Assembly (NCBI RefSeq): GCF_046630445.1 | Contig: NC_092337.1 | Location: 192,216,001 to 192,280,000 of the forward strand | Direction of reading: 5' to 3' | DNA length: 64,000 bases | Source of the DNA: Rutidosis leptorrhynchoides | Lineage: Eukaryota > Streptophyta > Magnoliopsida > Asterales > Asteraceae | Part shown: in pieces, positions 1 to 10,571 of the stretch | Numbering within the stretch: the stretch's first letter is position 1 | How the letters are laid out: the number at the start of each line of letters is the position of its first letter | The notes under the pieces: model-generated | The model's database searches: none | Seen by the model: the letters and a program-made list of their open reading frames with translations, nothing else | Told to the model about the DNA's origin: nothing | Translations under genes and position numbers: made by a program

Positions 1-59
1 TTTGATAATAATTGTGATTTACTAATAATAATAATAATAATAATATAAAAGGAGACTAC

Positions 60-165
60 CTTCAAAGCAAATCCTAAAAATAAATGTCATAGCCCAGGCT
101 CGAACTCTAAACCTCTCGCTTAACAGACAACACCCTGAACCACTCCTCAGCTACTCCTTTTCGGT
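60..165 (-). other. tRNA/SINE-like module with Pol III A- and B-box-like motifs inside LTR
   Basis: Read on the minus strand it has TAGCTGAGGAGTGG (A-box-like, about 154-141) and GAGTTCGAGCC (B-box-like, 107-97), then about 50 bp and an ATT microsatellite near 25-45. Related modules sit in the E2 and E4 LTRs in the same orientation relative to the element. It is too degenerate to be a working tRNA. An old SINE fossilised in the LTR is my preferred reading. Confidence 0.55.
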
Positions 166-622
166 TTTAATTTATACCTTCAGTTCATTTAAACTGTAAT
201 TTTCTGTCTCTAGTTAATCTTGGCCCATCTTTAAACAAGTCCAAAAACAAACCCAATTAACAAGCCCACTCTTCAATTAACCCTCCTGCCCAATAACATA
301 AGTGAAGGAGTTCGGTACAAAAAAAAATATAGAAAGAAACATGTTGCAGCCGCCATCACTTTTCATCATCGCTAATCATTATTCTCCATCCTCATCTTTA
401 ATCATCATCATGATACACACCATCATTCTATGTATCATCATCATCGATCATTAACAAAGTTCACCATTACTTTATTCACTTCCTTCGATCACAATTAAAA
501 TAGAAACAGAAACGAACGTGCAGTTGATGTTTGTTTGGGACGGTTTAAACAAAAACGGGTAACATGCAAATAACAGTAACAATAGTGTATTAAATCTTGA
601 AAATACGTGGATAGCGTATAGA

Positions 623-694
623 TTACACGAAACGTATAACGTTGTAAAAACAAATTACGCGATTCGTGTACATTACACACGGAACGTGTAATGT
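623..694. repeat. Cluster of inverted repeats in E1 LTR
   Basis: ACATTACAC (670-678) and GTGTAATGT (686-694) form a perfect 9-bp inverted repeat around a 7-base loop. Two imperfect ones are centred near 635 (TTACA/TGTAA arms) and 663 (TACGCG/CGTGTA, one mismatch). The 9-bp repeat is unchanged in the other LTR at 8611-8635. Confidence 0.6.
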
Positions 695-2279
695 TCTACC
701 ACCATCATCGTTTACTATTAAGTTTGTACCTTCTTCTTCATCTTTACTGCATTCAAACATCACTAACAACAATATAGTAGTAGCAAAATAAAGATCAAGT
801 AGCAATAGGTGTTGGGTGGTTGGCAACAGCAAGCAAAACAATGGTTTTGGGTTTCAAGTTCGAGGATGAAGATGGTGATGGTAGTGATCGTGGGTTTGGT
901 GATGTTTAGTTTGTTGTTGATCTCGAATAGAACCAGAAAGTACAGCACCTTATCATATCATGTGGGTGGTGGCCATGAGATGAGGGTTGTCGAAGTAGAA
1001 GATGAAGAAGGATAGTGATGGTGAGGTTTGAGTTTGAGGGTGAAGTGGGTTTAGTTTTGGTGTTTGCTTGCAGCGAAAATAGTAGACATATATAGCAACA
1101 ACATTAGTAACGAAATGAGTGGGTTGTTCTAAGAAGAAGAGAGGGTGGCGGTCCTTGGTGGAGGGAGGTGGTTCTTGATTGTAGATCACGGTGGTGGAAG
1201 GAGATGGTTTATAATTCGATGGTGTTTCTCGGTTGTGATGATGATTGTGCAGGGTTGATGGTGAACGGGTGAAAGTGGTTGTGTGATTTATGTTCCAAAA
1301 TCTATATGCTATATGTGTATGTATATTATAGATATATAATGATAGATGATTCACAAGAATCAAACACAAAACAAACACAGTACTATTAATAATTAATAGT
1401 TATAATAATAATAATAATTAATAACTATTATGTGAATCATAACCGTGTAGTAAAGGAAATGACAAACAAGTGGGGGATGGTTGTGGACAAGATATCACAT
1501 GAATCAGGAAATAAGAAAAAAATGTAAAAGTTGATGTGGATCTCTAACTGAATTTGGCTTGTATACGTGACTTGAGATCAACATGTAACATAATGGGGAC
1601 ATAAACAAAATTAGCAATAGATGGAAAGCTACGTAAAACAACTTCAATTCCCTTTATCTGATTATTATAAATTATACAATTAATAATTATCTTTATTTAT
1701 TTCAGTTATTATGGTATAAAATTTGATCATTAATTTATTAGATAAAAATTACATCAACTGTCCCTCTCAATTCTGGGTAAATTATAAAAAATGTTAATAC
1801 TTAACAAATAGTTCCTAAATACATTTTTAATAAGCCTAAAGCTTATAGAACTCATTTTCGTATCACCATTTATTTTAGAATCATATAAGTTCAAATTTAA
1901 CTTGCTTAATATTATTCGGAACATCGAGTATTAAAATTATTTAATATTTATTTATTTATTTATTTTTAATATGCTTTATATATATAGAGATATATTTTTA
2001 AAAAAATAATTATTATAATATCCTATTTTTACTTTATTAATTTTTAATAACAACTACGTATAATACTTCAAGTTATATTTCGAATTATTATTTATATAAA
2101 CATACACACATATCTATTTACAATTAACTGTTCGTGAATCGTCGAGGTTAGTCAAAGGTAATTGAATAAATGAACGTAGTTCCAAAATTTTTGAGACTCA
2201 ACATTACAGACTTTGCTTATCGTGTCGAAATATATAAAGATCAAGTTTAAATTTGGTCGGAGATTTCCGGGTCGTCACA

Positions 2280-2296
2280 GTACCTACCCGTTAAAG
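2280..2296 (-). other. Polypurine tract region of E1
   Basis: On the minus strand the sequence CTTTAACGGGTAGGTAC directly abuts the LTR start. The same motif abuts the LTR in E2 (35478-35492) and E4 (58562-58578), which identifies it as the plus-strand primer region despite being only moderately purine-rich. Confidence 0.65.
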
Positions 2297-2595
2297 AAAT
2301 TTCGTCCCGAAATTTGAGTGTGGTGGTCCTGGTTAACAATAAGAATGTCTTTCTGACGACTATGAGTTGATAGATAGAGTTTTATTACCATTGAGTAATA
2401 AGGATAAAATAGTTCGATTATTCGAAGAGTACGAATGAAGCTATCATAAAAGAGTGAAATGAAAAAGACAAGTTTCATCATAACTTTTGACTAGTCATGG
2501 TTGAATTTTCGGAATTTAAGGGATATAAAGAAAATCTTCGAAATCTAAAAGATTTGATTCTTCGGCGAATAAGGAAATTAAGATCTCTATAATTA

Positions 2596-2644
2596 AATAC
2601 GGTGATCTGCCTCGATTACTCTATCTGATACTTCCATTATAAAT
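2596..2644 (+). promoter_or_regulatory. Conserved promoter-like block with TATAAAT, antisense to E1
   Basis: A block containing AATACGGTGATCTGCCTCGA ends in TATAAAT at 2638-2644, 77 bp before the ATG of the small ORF. It is almost unchanged in E4 (58912-58960), and a diverged form with TATAAAT is in E2 (reverse complement, box at 35141-35147). It is better conserved than its surroundings. Promoter function is inferred. Confidence 0.5.
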
Positions 2645-2720
2645 TTACCTTTTCCGTTCCATTAGTTTCCACCACTTCTATACCTTCTTTCTCAGTTCAT
2701 ATATCTAAAAGATTATAATA

Positions 2721-2894
2721 ATGCTTAATCTAGTTCTAATCCATGTTCTTATTCTGACTATCGCAATGATCGTTCTTCTTTTCCAACTCCCACCGGAAGA
2801 ATCTGTTTATTTCTACTATCCTCTAGGGATTATTGTATTTATAATCCTCCCGTGTCTTTATATTGTTATACGCACTGATATCCACAGTTTGTAA
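2721..2894 (+). CDS. 57-codon hydrophobic (two-helix) small ORF, antisense to family A
   Basis: It runs from ATG at 2721 to TAA at 2892-2894. The product has two hydrophobic stretches (about residues 4-20 and 35-50) separated by a polar turn with LPPEESVY, and ends PCLYIVIR plus a short tail, so a small membrane protein is likely. I do not recognise the family. E4 has the counterpart at 59036-59209: the same length and same stop, with 46 of 168 aligned bases different by hand count but no indel and no stop. Changes fall 16, 10 and 20 at codon positions 1, 2 and 3, and amino-acid changes mostly exchange hydrophobic residues. E2 lacks it. It lies antisense to the retroelement, behind a conserved TATA block. 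Confidence 0.5.
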   Translation: MLNLVLIHVLILTIAMIVLLFQLPPEESVYFYYPLGIIVFIILPCLYIVIRTDIHSL

Positions 2895-3376
2895 TTTCGT
2901 TGTTGTTGTTGGGCTTTATATTTTCCCTTATATATCGGAGCTTCATGCTCTTGTTTTCTCTTCCCGACTTTAAATCAAGCAAATAATGGTTCAGAATTTG
3001 TAGGTATGGAGTTTCGAATAATCCTAATGTTCTAAGCAAGAAAGAACGTAATAGCACGATTTGATTTATCAAATTACTAGAAACCCTGAGGATGGAACTA
3101 TCAAGAATATATTTTCTTGATATGTTCAGAGGTTAAGTAAAATGAAAGAGTTATGTAACATGGCACATGATGATGGTATGATCTACTGTGAATCATCATG
3201 TTCAAATAGAAATTCAGCATGACTTACTATAATATAATCACGTTGATCAAGTGTCATTATATTATACTAACTCATGCATCAGTTCCCAACATTACTTCAA
3301 TAACATTCATATTTTAAGCTCGAAAGTTTACAAATTATAAAAACTAACAGTTTCTATATGATGTAACACTGATAGC

Positions 3377-4010
3377 ACGAAGAGATTAATGATTTCAGAT
3401 AAGAATAGTTATGAAAATATCTTCAGAAATATGAAGGATATTTATAATGAAAGATACGATGATATCTTGGAATTTCTAATATCGATGGATGACGAAGAAG
3501 ATTTATCCGTAAAGGTTTAGATTCGGAAGCAAGGTATTCGCTAAAGATTTCATCAGAAACAGAATCATTTGGATTCTTTGAAGTCAAACTTATTCTTTGT
3601 GATTTGTCCACGGCTTCCTTCATAGTTTCGCATAATCCGCTTTTCGACACTAATTTTCTATTGAGTGTTTCCAATACAATGATACACAGGAAGCACGAAG
3701 AGATATATAATTTCAGACGAGAATATTTATGAAAATATCCTCAGAAATATCGAAGATATTGATGATGATATTTTGGAATTTCTAAGTTCGATGGTTGATG
3801 AAGAAAAATTTTCGCAAGATTTTAACATGACCTCGGAAAAATATATTCGTTGAAGATTTCATCGGATCCAGGAGTACCTGGATTCTTTGAATATAGGGTA
3901 TGGTCCTTGTATTTGTCCTTGGTCTCCTTCGTGGTTAGCTCAATCCGTTTTCCAGTTCCAACTTTTTTGAGCTTTTCCAACATACTATTCTTTATCATAA
4001 AATTTCCGAC
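3377..4010. repeat. Tandem duplication (about 318 bp unit) inside E1
   Basis: A stretch starting GAAGAGATTAATGATTTCAG at 3377 recurs near 3697 as a diverged copy, and both continue through the ATATC-rich segment and the poly(A)-binding-protein linker. The duplication is also in E4 (about 59691-60330). E2 keeps one unit, so it is a subfamily trait. Confidence 0.7.
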
Positions 4011-4095
4011 GATTAAGGTCGTTTACGATTTTTGCTGCTTCATCAACATTTTGAGGACTAGTTCGCATTTCGGGGTGTTTTTCAGACACTTCACA
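3520..4095 (-). pseudogene. Captured poly(A)-binding protein (PABP) fragment: end of RRM3, linker, start of RRM4, duplicated
   Basis: On the minus strand, from about 4060 downward, one frame reads DEAAKIVNDLN, then KFYDKE, a TAG where PABPs have Trp, and YVGKAQK, a hallmark of the third RRM of PABPs. After a frameshift it continues with a Lys-rich linker (TKETKDKYK). A second diverged unit (3674 downward) reads ETMKEAVDKSQ, then SKNPNDSVSDE and IFSEY, matching the RRM3-RRM4 linker and first strand of RRM4 with a short deletion. The fragment is in the element's sense direction. E4 carries the same pair, so it travels with the family. It cannot make a working protein. No nearby PABP gene is visible. 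Confidence 0.75.
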
Positions 4096-4292
4096 TTCAA
4101 GCATGTAAGTCCAGATGATAGACGTTATATGTACACATATAACTGTTGGCATAGGCATGTTGCGAAATTTCAAAATACTGATTGCTAATTCCCGATGATT
4201 CGTATGGAAATTATTGTTACAAGATGCAGATGAGTGAATGATGGGGTTTTAATAAATATAATGATTCTTCGGAAAATCCTAGATCATTACAG

Positions 4293-4475
4293 TTGCTGAT
4301 AAGTTTACTGCTAATGTGGTGGAATATAAACGGTTCCCCGGTAACGATGGCGAAAAGGCAACGTATATATCAAGGTTATAATAAGACTGTTTCGACTGAA
4401 AAGTCGAAGTTGACTTGCTGGAGCTGTGACAAAATTGGCTACTTTGAAAAGGGATCGCAAAGTTATTTTTGCTAA
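4293..4475 (+). pseudogene. Zinc-knuckle-like relic (CWSCDKIGY), antisense to E1
   Basis: This 60-codon frame contains KLTCWSCDKIGYFEKGSQ, which fits the retroviral CX2CX4HX4C spacing except that His is Tyr and the last Cys is Ser. E2 (34010-34198, minus) and E4 (about 60650-60815) have the same frame with the same losses visible where it extends far enough. It is always antisense to the element. It may be an inverted gag fragment or a chance match. Confidence 0.35.
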
Positions 4476-5029
4476 TAAATGCCAAAGGATCTGGGCTACG
4501 TGTTAAACTTTTACTCAATTGCCGAGAGTTTCTCAGGTGCATAACTATGTGCATAAATCTTTTCTTCCGTAGATGAAGTGCGGTTGATTCATCCTATCGA
4601 TTGAGGTGTTTTCAAGAATCATGAAAGGTTTGAACGTAGATTGTAATCGTCAAGATACAAATGATGTTTAAGACGAAATCAAGTGGCAAACTTGAAGAAA
4701 TGTTTAGTTTCATATGTTATAATCAATATTTTAATTCATTTTAATTGTCCAATGCTATTAGTCCACAGTCGATAGTCCACAGTAACAGTCCAATAATTCA
4801 TATATTGTTTAATATATAATATTCGATTTAATTAATACGTATCGTGACCCGTGTACATGTCTCAGACTCGATCATAACTCAAATTATATATATTATTGTA
4901 GAATCAACCTCAACCCTGTATAGAGAACTCGTTCATTACTGCATATAGAGTGTATATGGTTATTCCAAATAATATATATGAATGCGTCGATATGATATGT
5001 CAAAACCTTGTATACGTGTCCGGATATTT

Positions 5030-5165
5030 AAAGTGTGTAAAATAAATAACAGAAATTAAATAACGATAAATAAAGTGCGTAAAGTAAATAACAGAAATTA
5101 AATGACGATAAATAAAATTGCAGGAATATAAATTGCGATAATTAAATTGCGATAAATAAAATGTA
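5030..5165. repeat. Iterated GCGATAAATAAA-type block
   Basis: Short degenerate units (GATAAATAAA, GCGATAA, GTAAAGTAAATAACAGAAAT) repeat head to tail. The reverse complement matches part of the Athila LTRs (about 16505-16655), including an exact 16-mer GTTATTTACTTTACGC. Equivalents lie in E2 (33247-33345) and E4 (61380-61530). Confidence 0.65.
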
Positions 5166-5456
5166 ATCAGTTTGCTAGGAACAATTAGCTAGGAACAGTT
5201 AGCGTGGATTCTTAACAAAATTTCTCATAGTTAATTTGTTTGTTTCTAATAACTTTTATTTTGTCAAATGTTTTCTTCATTATGCTACTTGTTGGATTCT
5301 GATAAATCAAAATCTCAATATGAAATTGGATGAATATGGTTATTCTGTGGTGAATGGATTTGTATATCGGTGGATGTAAGTAGGATAGTAAATGACTGTT
5401 GAATCACATTCGAAGAATGTACAGTGTAACTTATTAATGTGAAATCTAAATATTCC

Positions 5457-5478
5457 TCGGGTATTACCTACCCGTTAA
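5457..5478 (-). other. Internal copy of the PPT-like motif in E1 (candidate central PPT)
   Basis: On the minus strand this reads TTAACGGGTAGGTAATACCC, repeating the TTAACGGGTAGGTA found at the LTR-proximal PPT. GGGTA and TACCC also form a small hairpin. All four family A copies have it. Confidence 0.45.
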
Positions 5479-5577
5479 AATATTTTCACCATTAAAAGTT
5501 TGTACAAAAGAATTTTTAATTACAATTCTCATGAAAACATATATACATGTATATTTTCTTCAGATGTAATTATGGAT

Positions 5578-6261
5578 TTAATGAGTTAATATGATATTAA
5601 ACTCATTTGATTTATGGTTAGAACTAGAGTACATAATCTCTAAAACATTAGAGATTACATAATTGCCATAAGGAACGAAGATAATGATGTAGAACGAAGA
5701 TAAATAATGTAGAATGATTCGTAGAACGATGATTATACTCGAGGTACAGAATGAGATATTGGGGCATGTGATGTTGAAACTTATGTTGTTGGTGGTATTG
5801 TTGATACCGGTGATGTTGCTGAAGCTGGTACGTTTTGCACCATATTTTCCAAATTGATTACTCCAGCGCAAAGTTCGTTGACTCCTTGTATTACTCCGGG
5901 ATGATTGTCGGTCAGAACGAGCGGATGAATAAGGTTTAGAATTGTGGATAGAATATAATCTTGGCGAGATATTCGGGAAATGAGAGAGAAAATAGTATTA
6001 CAAACAGGTTCGCCGGTAAGTGTTTCAGGTTCATCGCCAAGAGCTAAATTCGGTTGATGGAAAGGATCGCCTTCTTCGTGTCTCCATTGATTTAATAGAC
6101 TACGAACCCATCAGATGAATTGGGGATGGCTGATTGGTTGTTTTCATTCTAGTGACACAGCTTTCGGAGTTTAGGTGAAACTCGATGTTGGAATAGCTGT
6201 CGGAATAACTATCGGAATAGCTATCGGAATCTGAAGGACTCGAACTGGGTGAGGGATTCAT
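5578..6261 (-). pseudogene. Decayed PBS-proximal ORF of family A (ORF-A)
   Basis: The frame begins at 6261 with a Ser/Asp/Tyr-rich stretch, then a conserved segment (E3 reads GDPFHPP, LTGEPIRNTIFS) and a short heptad-like coiled coil (EEVNELHARV in E3). In E1 it is broken by frameshifts and stops. The last open part, from 5871, ends in EFNIILTH. The position 390 bp after the PBS and the acidic head plus coiled-coil plan resemble the pre-gag ORF of G1. I do not recognise a known domain. Confidence 0.5.
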
Positions 6262-6650
6262 ATCGTACGATCAAACAAAGGATTTTTCGATAAGAAATAG
6301 ATTATAGGATGTAGATTAGTACTCTGCAATACATAATTTACATATGCATATATAATACTAAAATCCCATAAGTTGCGGAGAAATCTACGGAAGCTGTCAG
6401 GCAAAGGTAGCAATAACATATATGCTAAGATATGAATTAGCAGATACGCTAAGATACGAATTTTTGTCTATACACTATTCATGCAATCAATACAGTAAGA
6501 TGTGTCTAGACTAAGAATGATAAGCAGATGATTTCCGACTAGAAATAATAAGCAAACTTTTGACATGCAGACACGGTCGAAGTCCAGACTCACTAATGCA
6601 TCTAAAAAACTACTAGTTAGACACTCTAATGCAAGACCTGGTTCGCTACG

Positions 6651-6668
6651 ACCACCGCTCTGATACCA
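6651..6668 (-). other. E1 primer-binding site (initiator tRNA-Met)
   Basis: ACCACCGCTCTGATACCA is the reverse complement of TGGTATCAGAGCGGTGGT, complementary to the 3' end of initiator tRNA-Met. It lies two bases from the LTR edge at 6671. Confidence 0.9.
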
Positions 6669-6670
6669 AC

Positions 6671-9600
6671 TGTGAAGACCCATCCTAATCCATCATGACT
6701 AAGTCCATATCGATTATAAACGATTCACAACAGTTGATTACATTGCGAGGTACTTGACCTCTATATGATACATTTTACAAACATTTCATTCGTTTTTGAA
6801 AAGACAATCTTTCATTACATCGAAAGTTGACGGCATGCATACCATTTTATAATATATCTATCTATAACTGACTTAATAATAATCTTGATGAACTCAACGA
6901 CTTGAATGCAACGTCTTTTAAAATATGTCATGAATGACTCTAAGTAATATCTCTAAAATGAGCTAATGCACAGCGGAAGATTTCTTTCATACCTGAGAAT
7001 AAACATGCTTTAAAGTGTGAACCAAAAGGTTGGTGAGTTCATTAGTTTAACATAAATAATTATTTCCATCATTTTAATAGACCACAAGATTCTCATTTCT
7101 CATGAATATACGTCCCATGCATAGAGACTAAAATAATCATTCATATGGATTGAACACCTGGTAACCGACATTCACAATATGCATATAAGAATATCCCCAT
7201 CATTCCGGGATCCTCCTTTGGACATGATATAAATTTTGAAGTACTAAAGCATCCGGTACTTTGGATGGGGCTTGTTGGGCCCGATAGATCTATCTTTAGA
7301 GTTCGCGTCAATTAGGGTGTCTGTTCCCTAATTCTTAGATTACCATACTAAAAAGGGGCATATTCGATTTCGATAATTCAACCATATAATGTAGTTTCGA
7401 TTACTTGTGTCTATTTAGTAAAAAATTTATAAAAATTGCGCATGTATTCTCAGCCCAAAAATATAAAGGGTAAAAAGGTAAATGAAAACTCACCATAATG
7501 TATTTTGTAGTAAAAATACATATACGATATTTAACAACTGAACAATGCAGGGTTGACCTCGGATTCACGAACCTATATTCAATTATATATATTAACACAT
7601 GTAATGGAAATCACATAATTTCATTTATTAATATATGTTATTTATGTAATTGTAGTTATATAATATTTATACTAAATTTCATTTAATATTATATACTTAT
7701 ATTATATCTTAAATTATGTGTTATATATATTTATTTTGTATATAAATCTAAAATGATTAACATAGTTATATTAATATCTATATATATATTTAGTATTATG
7801 TTGAAAATACTTAATTTGTTATATGTAAATATTTATATAATGTTAATATGTTTTTCATATAGTTATAGGTAATATCAATATAATTATAGTATATGTAATA
7901 AGTGTGTTTTTATGCACAAACTATTTATTTGTTAAAAAGTAGTTTTGATAATAATAGTGATTTACTAATAATAATAATAATAATATAAAAGGAGACTACC
8001 TTCAAAGCAAATCCTAAAAATAAATGTCATAGCCCAGGCTCGAACTCTAAACCTCTCGCTTAACAGACAACACCCTGAACCACTCCTCAGCTACTCCTTT
8101 TCGATTTTAATTTATACCTTCAGTTCATTTAAACTGTAATTTTCTGTCTCTAGTTAATCTTGGCCCATCTTTAATAAAGTCCAAAAACAAACCCAATTAA
8201 CAAGCCCACTCTTCAATTAACCCTCCTGCCCAATAACATAAGTGAAGGAGTTCGGTACAAAAAAAAATATAGAAAGAAACATGTTGCATCCGCCATCACT
8301 TTTCAACCTCGCTAATCATTATTCTCCATCCTCATCTTTAATCATCATCATGATACACAACATCATTCTGTGTATCATCATCATCGATCATTAACAAAGT
8401 TCACCATTACTTTATTCACTTCCTTCGATCACAATTAAAATAGAAACAGAAACGAACGTGCAGTTGATGTTTGTTTGGGACGGTTTAAACAAAACCGGGT
8501 AACATGCAAATAACAGTAACAATAGTGTATTAAATCTTGAAAATACGTGGATAGCATATAGATTACACGAAATGTATAACATTGTAAAAAAAAAATTACG
8601 CGATTCGTGTACATTACACACGGAACGTGTAATGTTCTACCACCATCATCGTTTACTGTTAAGTTTGTACCTTCTTCTTCGTCTTTACTACATTCAAACA
8701 GCACTAACAACAATATAGTAGTAGCAAAATAAAGATCAAGTAGCAATAGGTGTTGGGTGGTTGGCAACAGCAAGCAAAACAATGGTTTTGGGTTTCAAGT
8801 TCGAGGATGAAGATGGTGATGGTAGTGACCGTGGGTTTGGTGATGTTTAGTTTGGTGTTGATCTCGAATAGAACCAGAAAGTACAGCACCTTATCGTATC
8901 ATGTGGGTGGTGGCCATGAGATGAGGGTTGTCGAAGTAGAAGATGAAGAAGGATAGTGATGGTGAGGTTTGAGTTTGAGGGTGAAGTGGGTTTAGTTTTG
9001 GTGTTTGCTTGCAGCGAAAATAGTAGACATATATAGCAACAACATTAGTAACGAAATGAGTGGGTTGTTCTAAGAAGAAGAGAGGGTGGCGGTCCTTGGT
9101 GGAGGGAGGTGGTTCTTGATTGTAGATCACAGTGGTGGAAGGAGATGGTTTATAATTCGATGGTGTTTCTCGGTTGTGATGATGATTGTGCAGGGTTGAT
9201 GGTGAACGGGTGAAAGTGGTTGTGTGATTTATGTTCCAAAATCTATATGCTATATGTGTATGTATATTATAGATATATAATGATAGATGATTCACAAGAA
9301 TCAAACACAAAACAAACACAGTACTATTAATAATTAATAGTTATAATAATAATAATAATTAATAACTATTATGTGAATCATAACCGTGTAGTAAAGGAAA
9401 TGACAAAAAAGTGGGGGATGGTTGTGGACAAGATATCACATGAATCAGGAAATAAGAAAAAAATGTAAAAGTTGATGTGGATCTCTAACTGAATTTGGCT
9501 TGTATACGTGACTTGAGATCAACATGTAACATAATGGGGACATAAACAAAATTAGCAATAGATGGAAAGCTACGTAAAACAACTTCAATTCCCTTTATCT

Positions 9601-10223
9601 GATTATTATAAATTATACAATTAATAATTATCTTTATTTATTTCAGTTATTATGGTATAAAATTCGATCATTAATTTATTAGATAAAAATTACATCAACC
9701 GTCCCTCTCAATTCTGGGTAAAATATAAAAAATGTTAATACTTAACAAATAGTTCCTAAATACATTTTTAATAAGCCTAAAGCTTATAGAACTCATTTTC
9801 GTATCACTGTTTATTTTAGAATCATATAAGTTCGAATTTAACTTGCTTAATATTATTCGGAACATCGAGTATTAAAATTATTTAATATTTATTTATTTAT
9901 TTATTTTTTTTAATATGCTTTATATATATAGAGATATATTTTTAAAAAAATAATTATTATAATATCCTATTTTTACTTTATTAATTTTTAATAACAACTA
10001 CATATAATACTTCAAGTTATATTTCGAATTATTATTTATATAAACATACGCACATATCTATTTACAATTAACTGTTCGTGAATCGTCGAGGTTAGTCAAA
10101 GGTAATTGAATAAATGAACGCAGTTCCAAAATTTTCGAGACTCAACATTACAGACTTTGCTTATCGTGTCAAAATATATAAAGATCAAGTTTAAGTTTGG
10201 TCGGAGATTTCTGGGTCGGCACA
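6671..10223 (-). repeat. E1 5' LTR (3553 bp)
   Basis: In plus coordinates it starts TGTGAAGACCCATCC after the PBS and ends GGGTCGGCACA. The PBS-proximal 900 bp (6671-7600) is shared with the other family A LTRs. The middle (about 8250-9500) is unique to E1. The 142-codon minus frame at 8891-9319 is repeated in the other LTR only because the LTRs are recent duplicates, and I do not call it a gene. Confidence 0.85.
8000..8105 (-). other. tRNA/SINE-like module, second E1 LTR copy
   Basis: Identical in its boxes to the module at 60-165, with the B-box-like GAGTTCGAGCC at 8047-8037 and an ATT repeat at about 7965-7983. Confidence 0.55.
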
Positions 10224-10264
10224 CTATTTATTAAATTTTAGAATCTAACGGTAAACCAAATTTC

Positions 10265-10571
10265 GGTTAGGTGACCTTTATCCCGTCATTTGATTTAGCT
10301 AGGTAGTCATTATATGACTATTGCAATCCTTTTACAACTTCTAAGTTTTGGGTTCATGCAATCCTCTTGCATGGCATATTTATCCTATCAACGCCTATTT
10401 GTTCATCATGCTTCGGTGACCCTAAGTTCATGATTCCCAAATCAAGTCGTCCTACTTGTGTAGACGTGTAAATTTAACATACAAGTGGTTAGGTGACCTT
10501 TATCCCACAAGTGTGCGAAATTCACCTTAATCATATTAGTTTGCTCATAACGGTTAGGTGACCTTTATCCC
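10265..10571. repeat. Three dispersed copies of GGTTAGGTGACCTTTATCCC
   Basis: Exact 20-mers lie at 10265-10284, 10487-10506 and 10552-10571. The last is enclosed by CTCATAA and TTATGAG, the first by CAAAT and ATTTG, and the middle by a direct ACAAGTG on both sides. The repeated core includes the palindrome GGTGACC. Confidence 0.8.

Larger units (their letters stand above)
1..2279 (-). repeat. E1 3' LTR, partial (outer part)
   Basis: It matches 7943-10223 almost base for base, including the long unique middle at about 300-1400, so the two LTRs diverged recently. It ends in GGGTCGTCACA at 2279, the reverse complement of the family A LTR start TGTGACGACCC. The R/U5 part lies outside the window. 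Confidence 0.85.
1..10223 (-). mobile_element. E1: long-LTR non-autonomous retrotransposon (family A), minus strand
   Basis: Positions 1-2279 and 7943-10223 are near-identical direct repeats, the outer parts of two LTRs. The upper LTR is bounded at 6671 by a reverse-complement initiator-Met PBS, which fixes the minus orientation. The internal region 2280-6670 encodes no gag, protease, RT or integrase, so the element resembles a large retrotransposon derivative mobilised in trans. It holds an antisense small ORF, a captured poly(A)-binding-protein fragment, an antisense zinc-knuckle-like relic, a repeated AT-rich block and a decayed ORF near the PBS. I recognise nothing in 2297-2595 and 2895-3376. 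The left LTR continues beyond the window. Confidence 0.85.

Noticed and set aside
953..1378. 141-codon minus frame, with a copy at 8891-9319
   Set aside because: Identical only because the two E1 LTRs are recent duplicates. No domain, His/Pro/Thr low complexity.
3850..4188. 112-codon plus frame in E1
   Set aside because: It is the antisense shadow of the PABP-like sequence on the minus strand.
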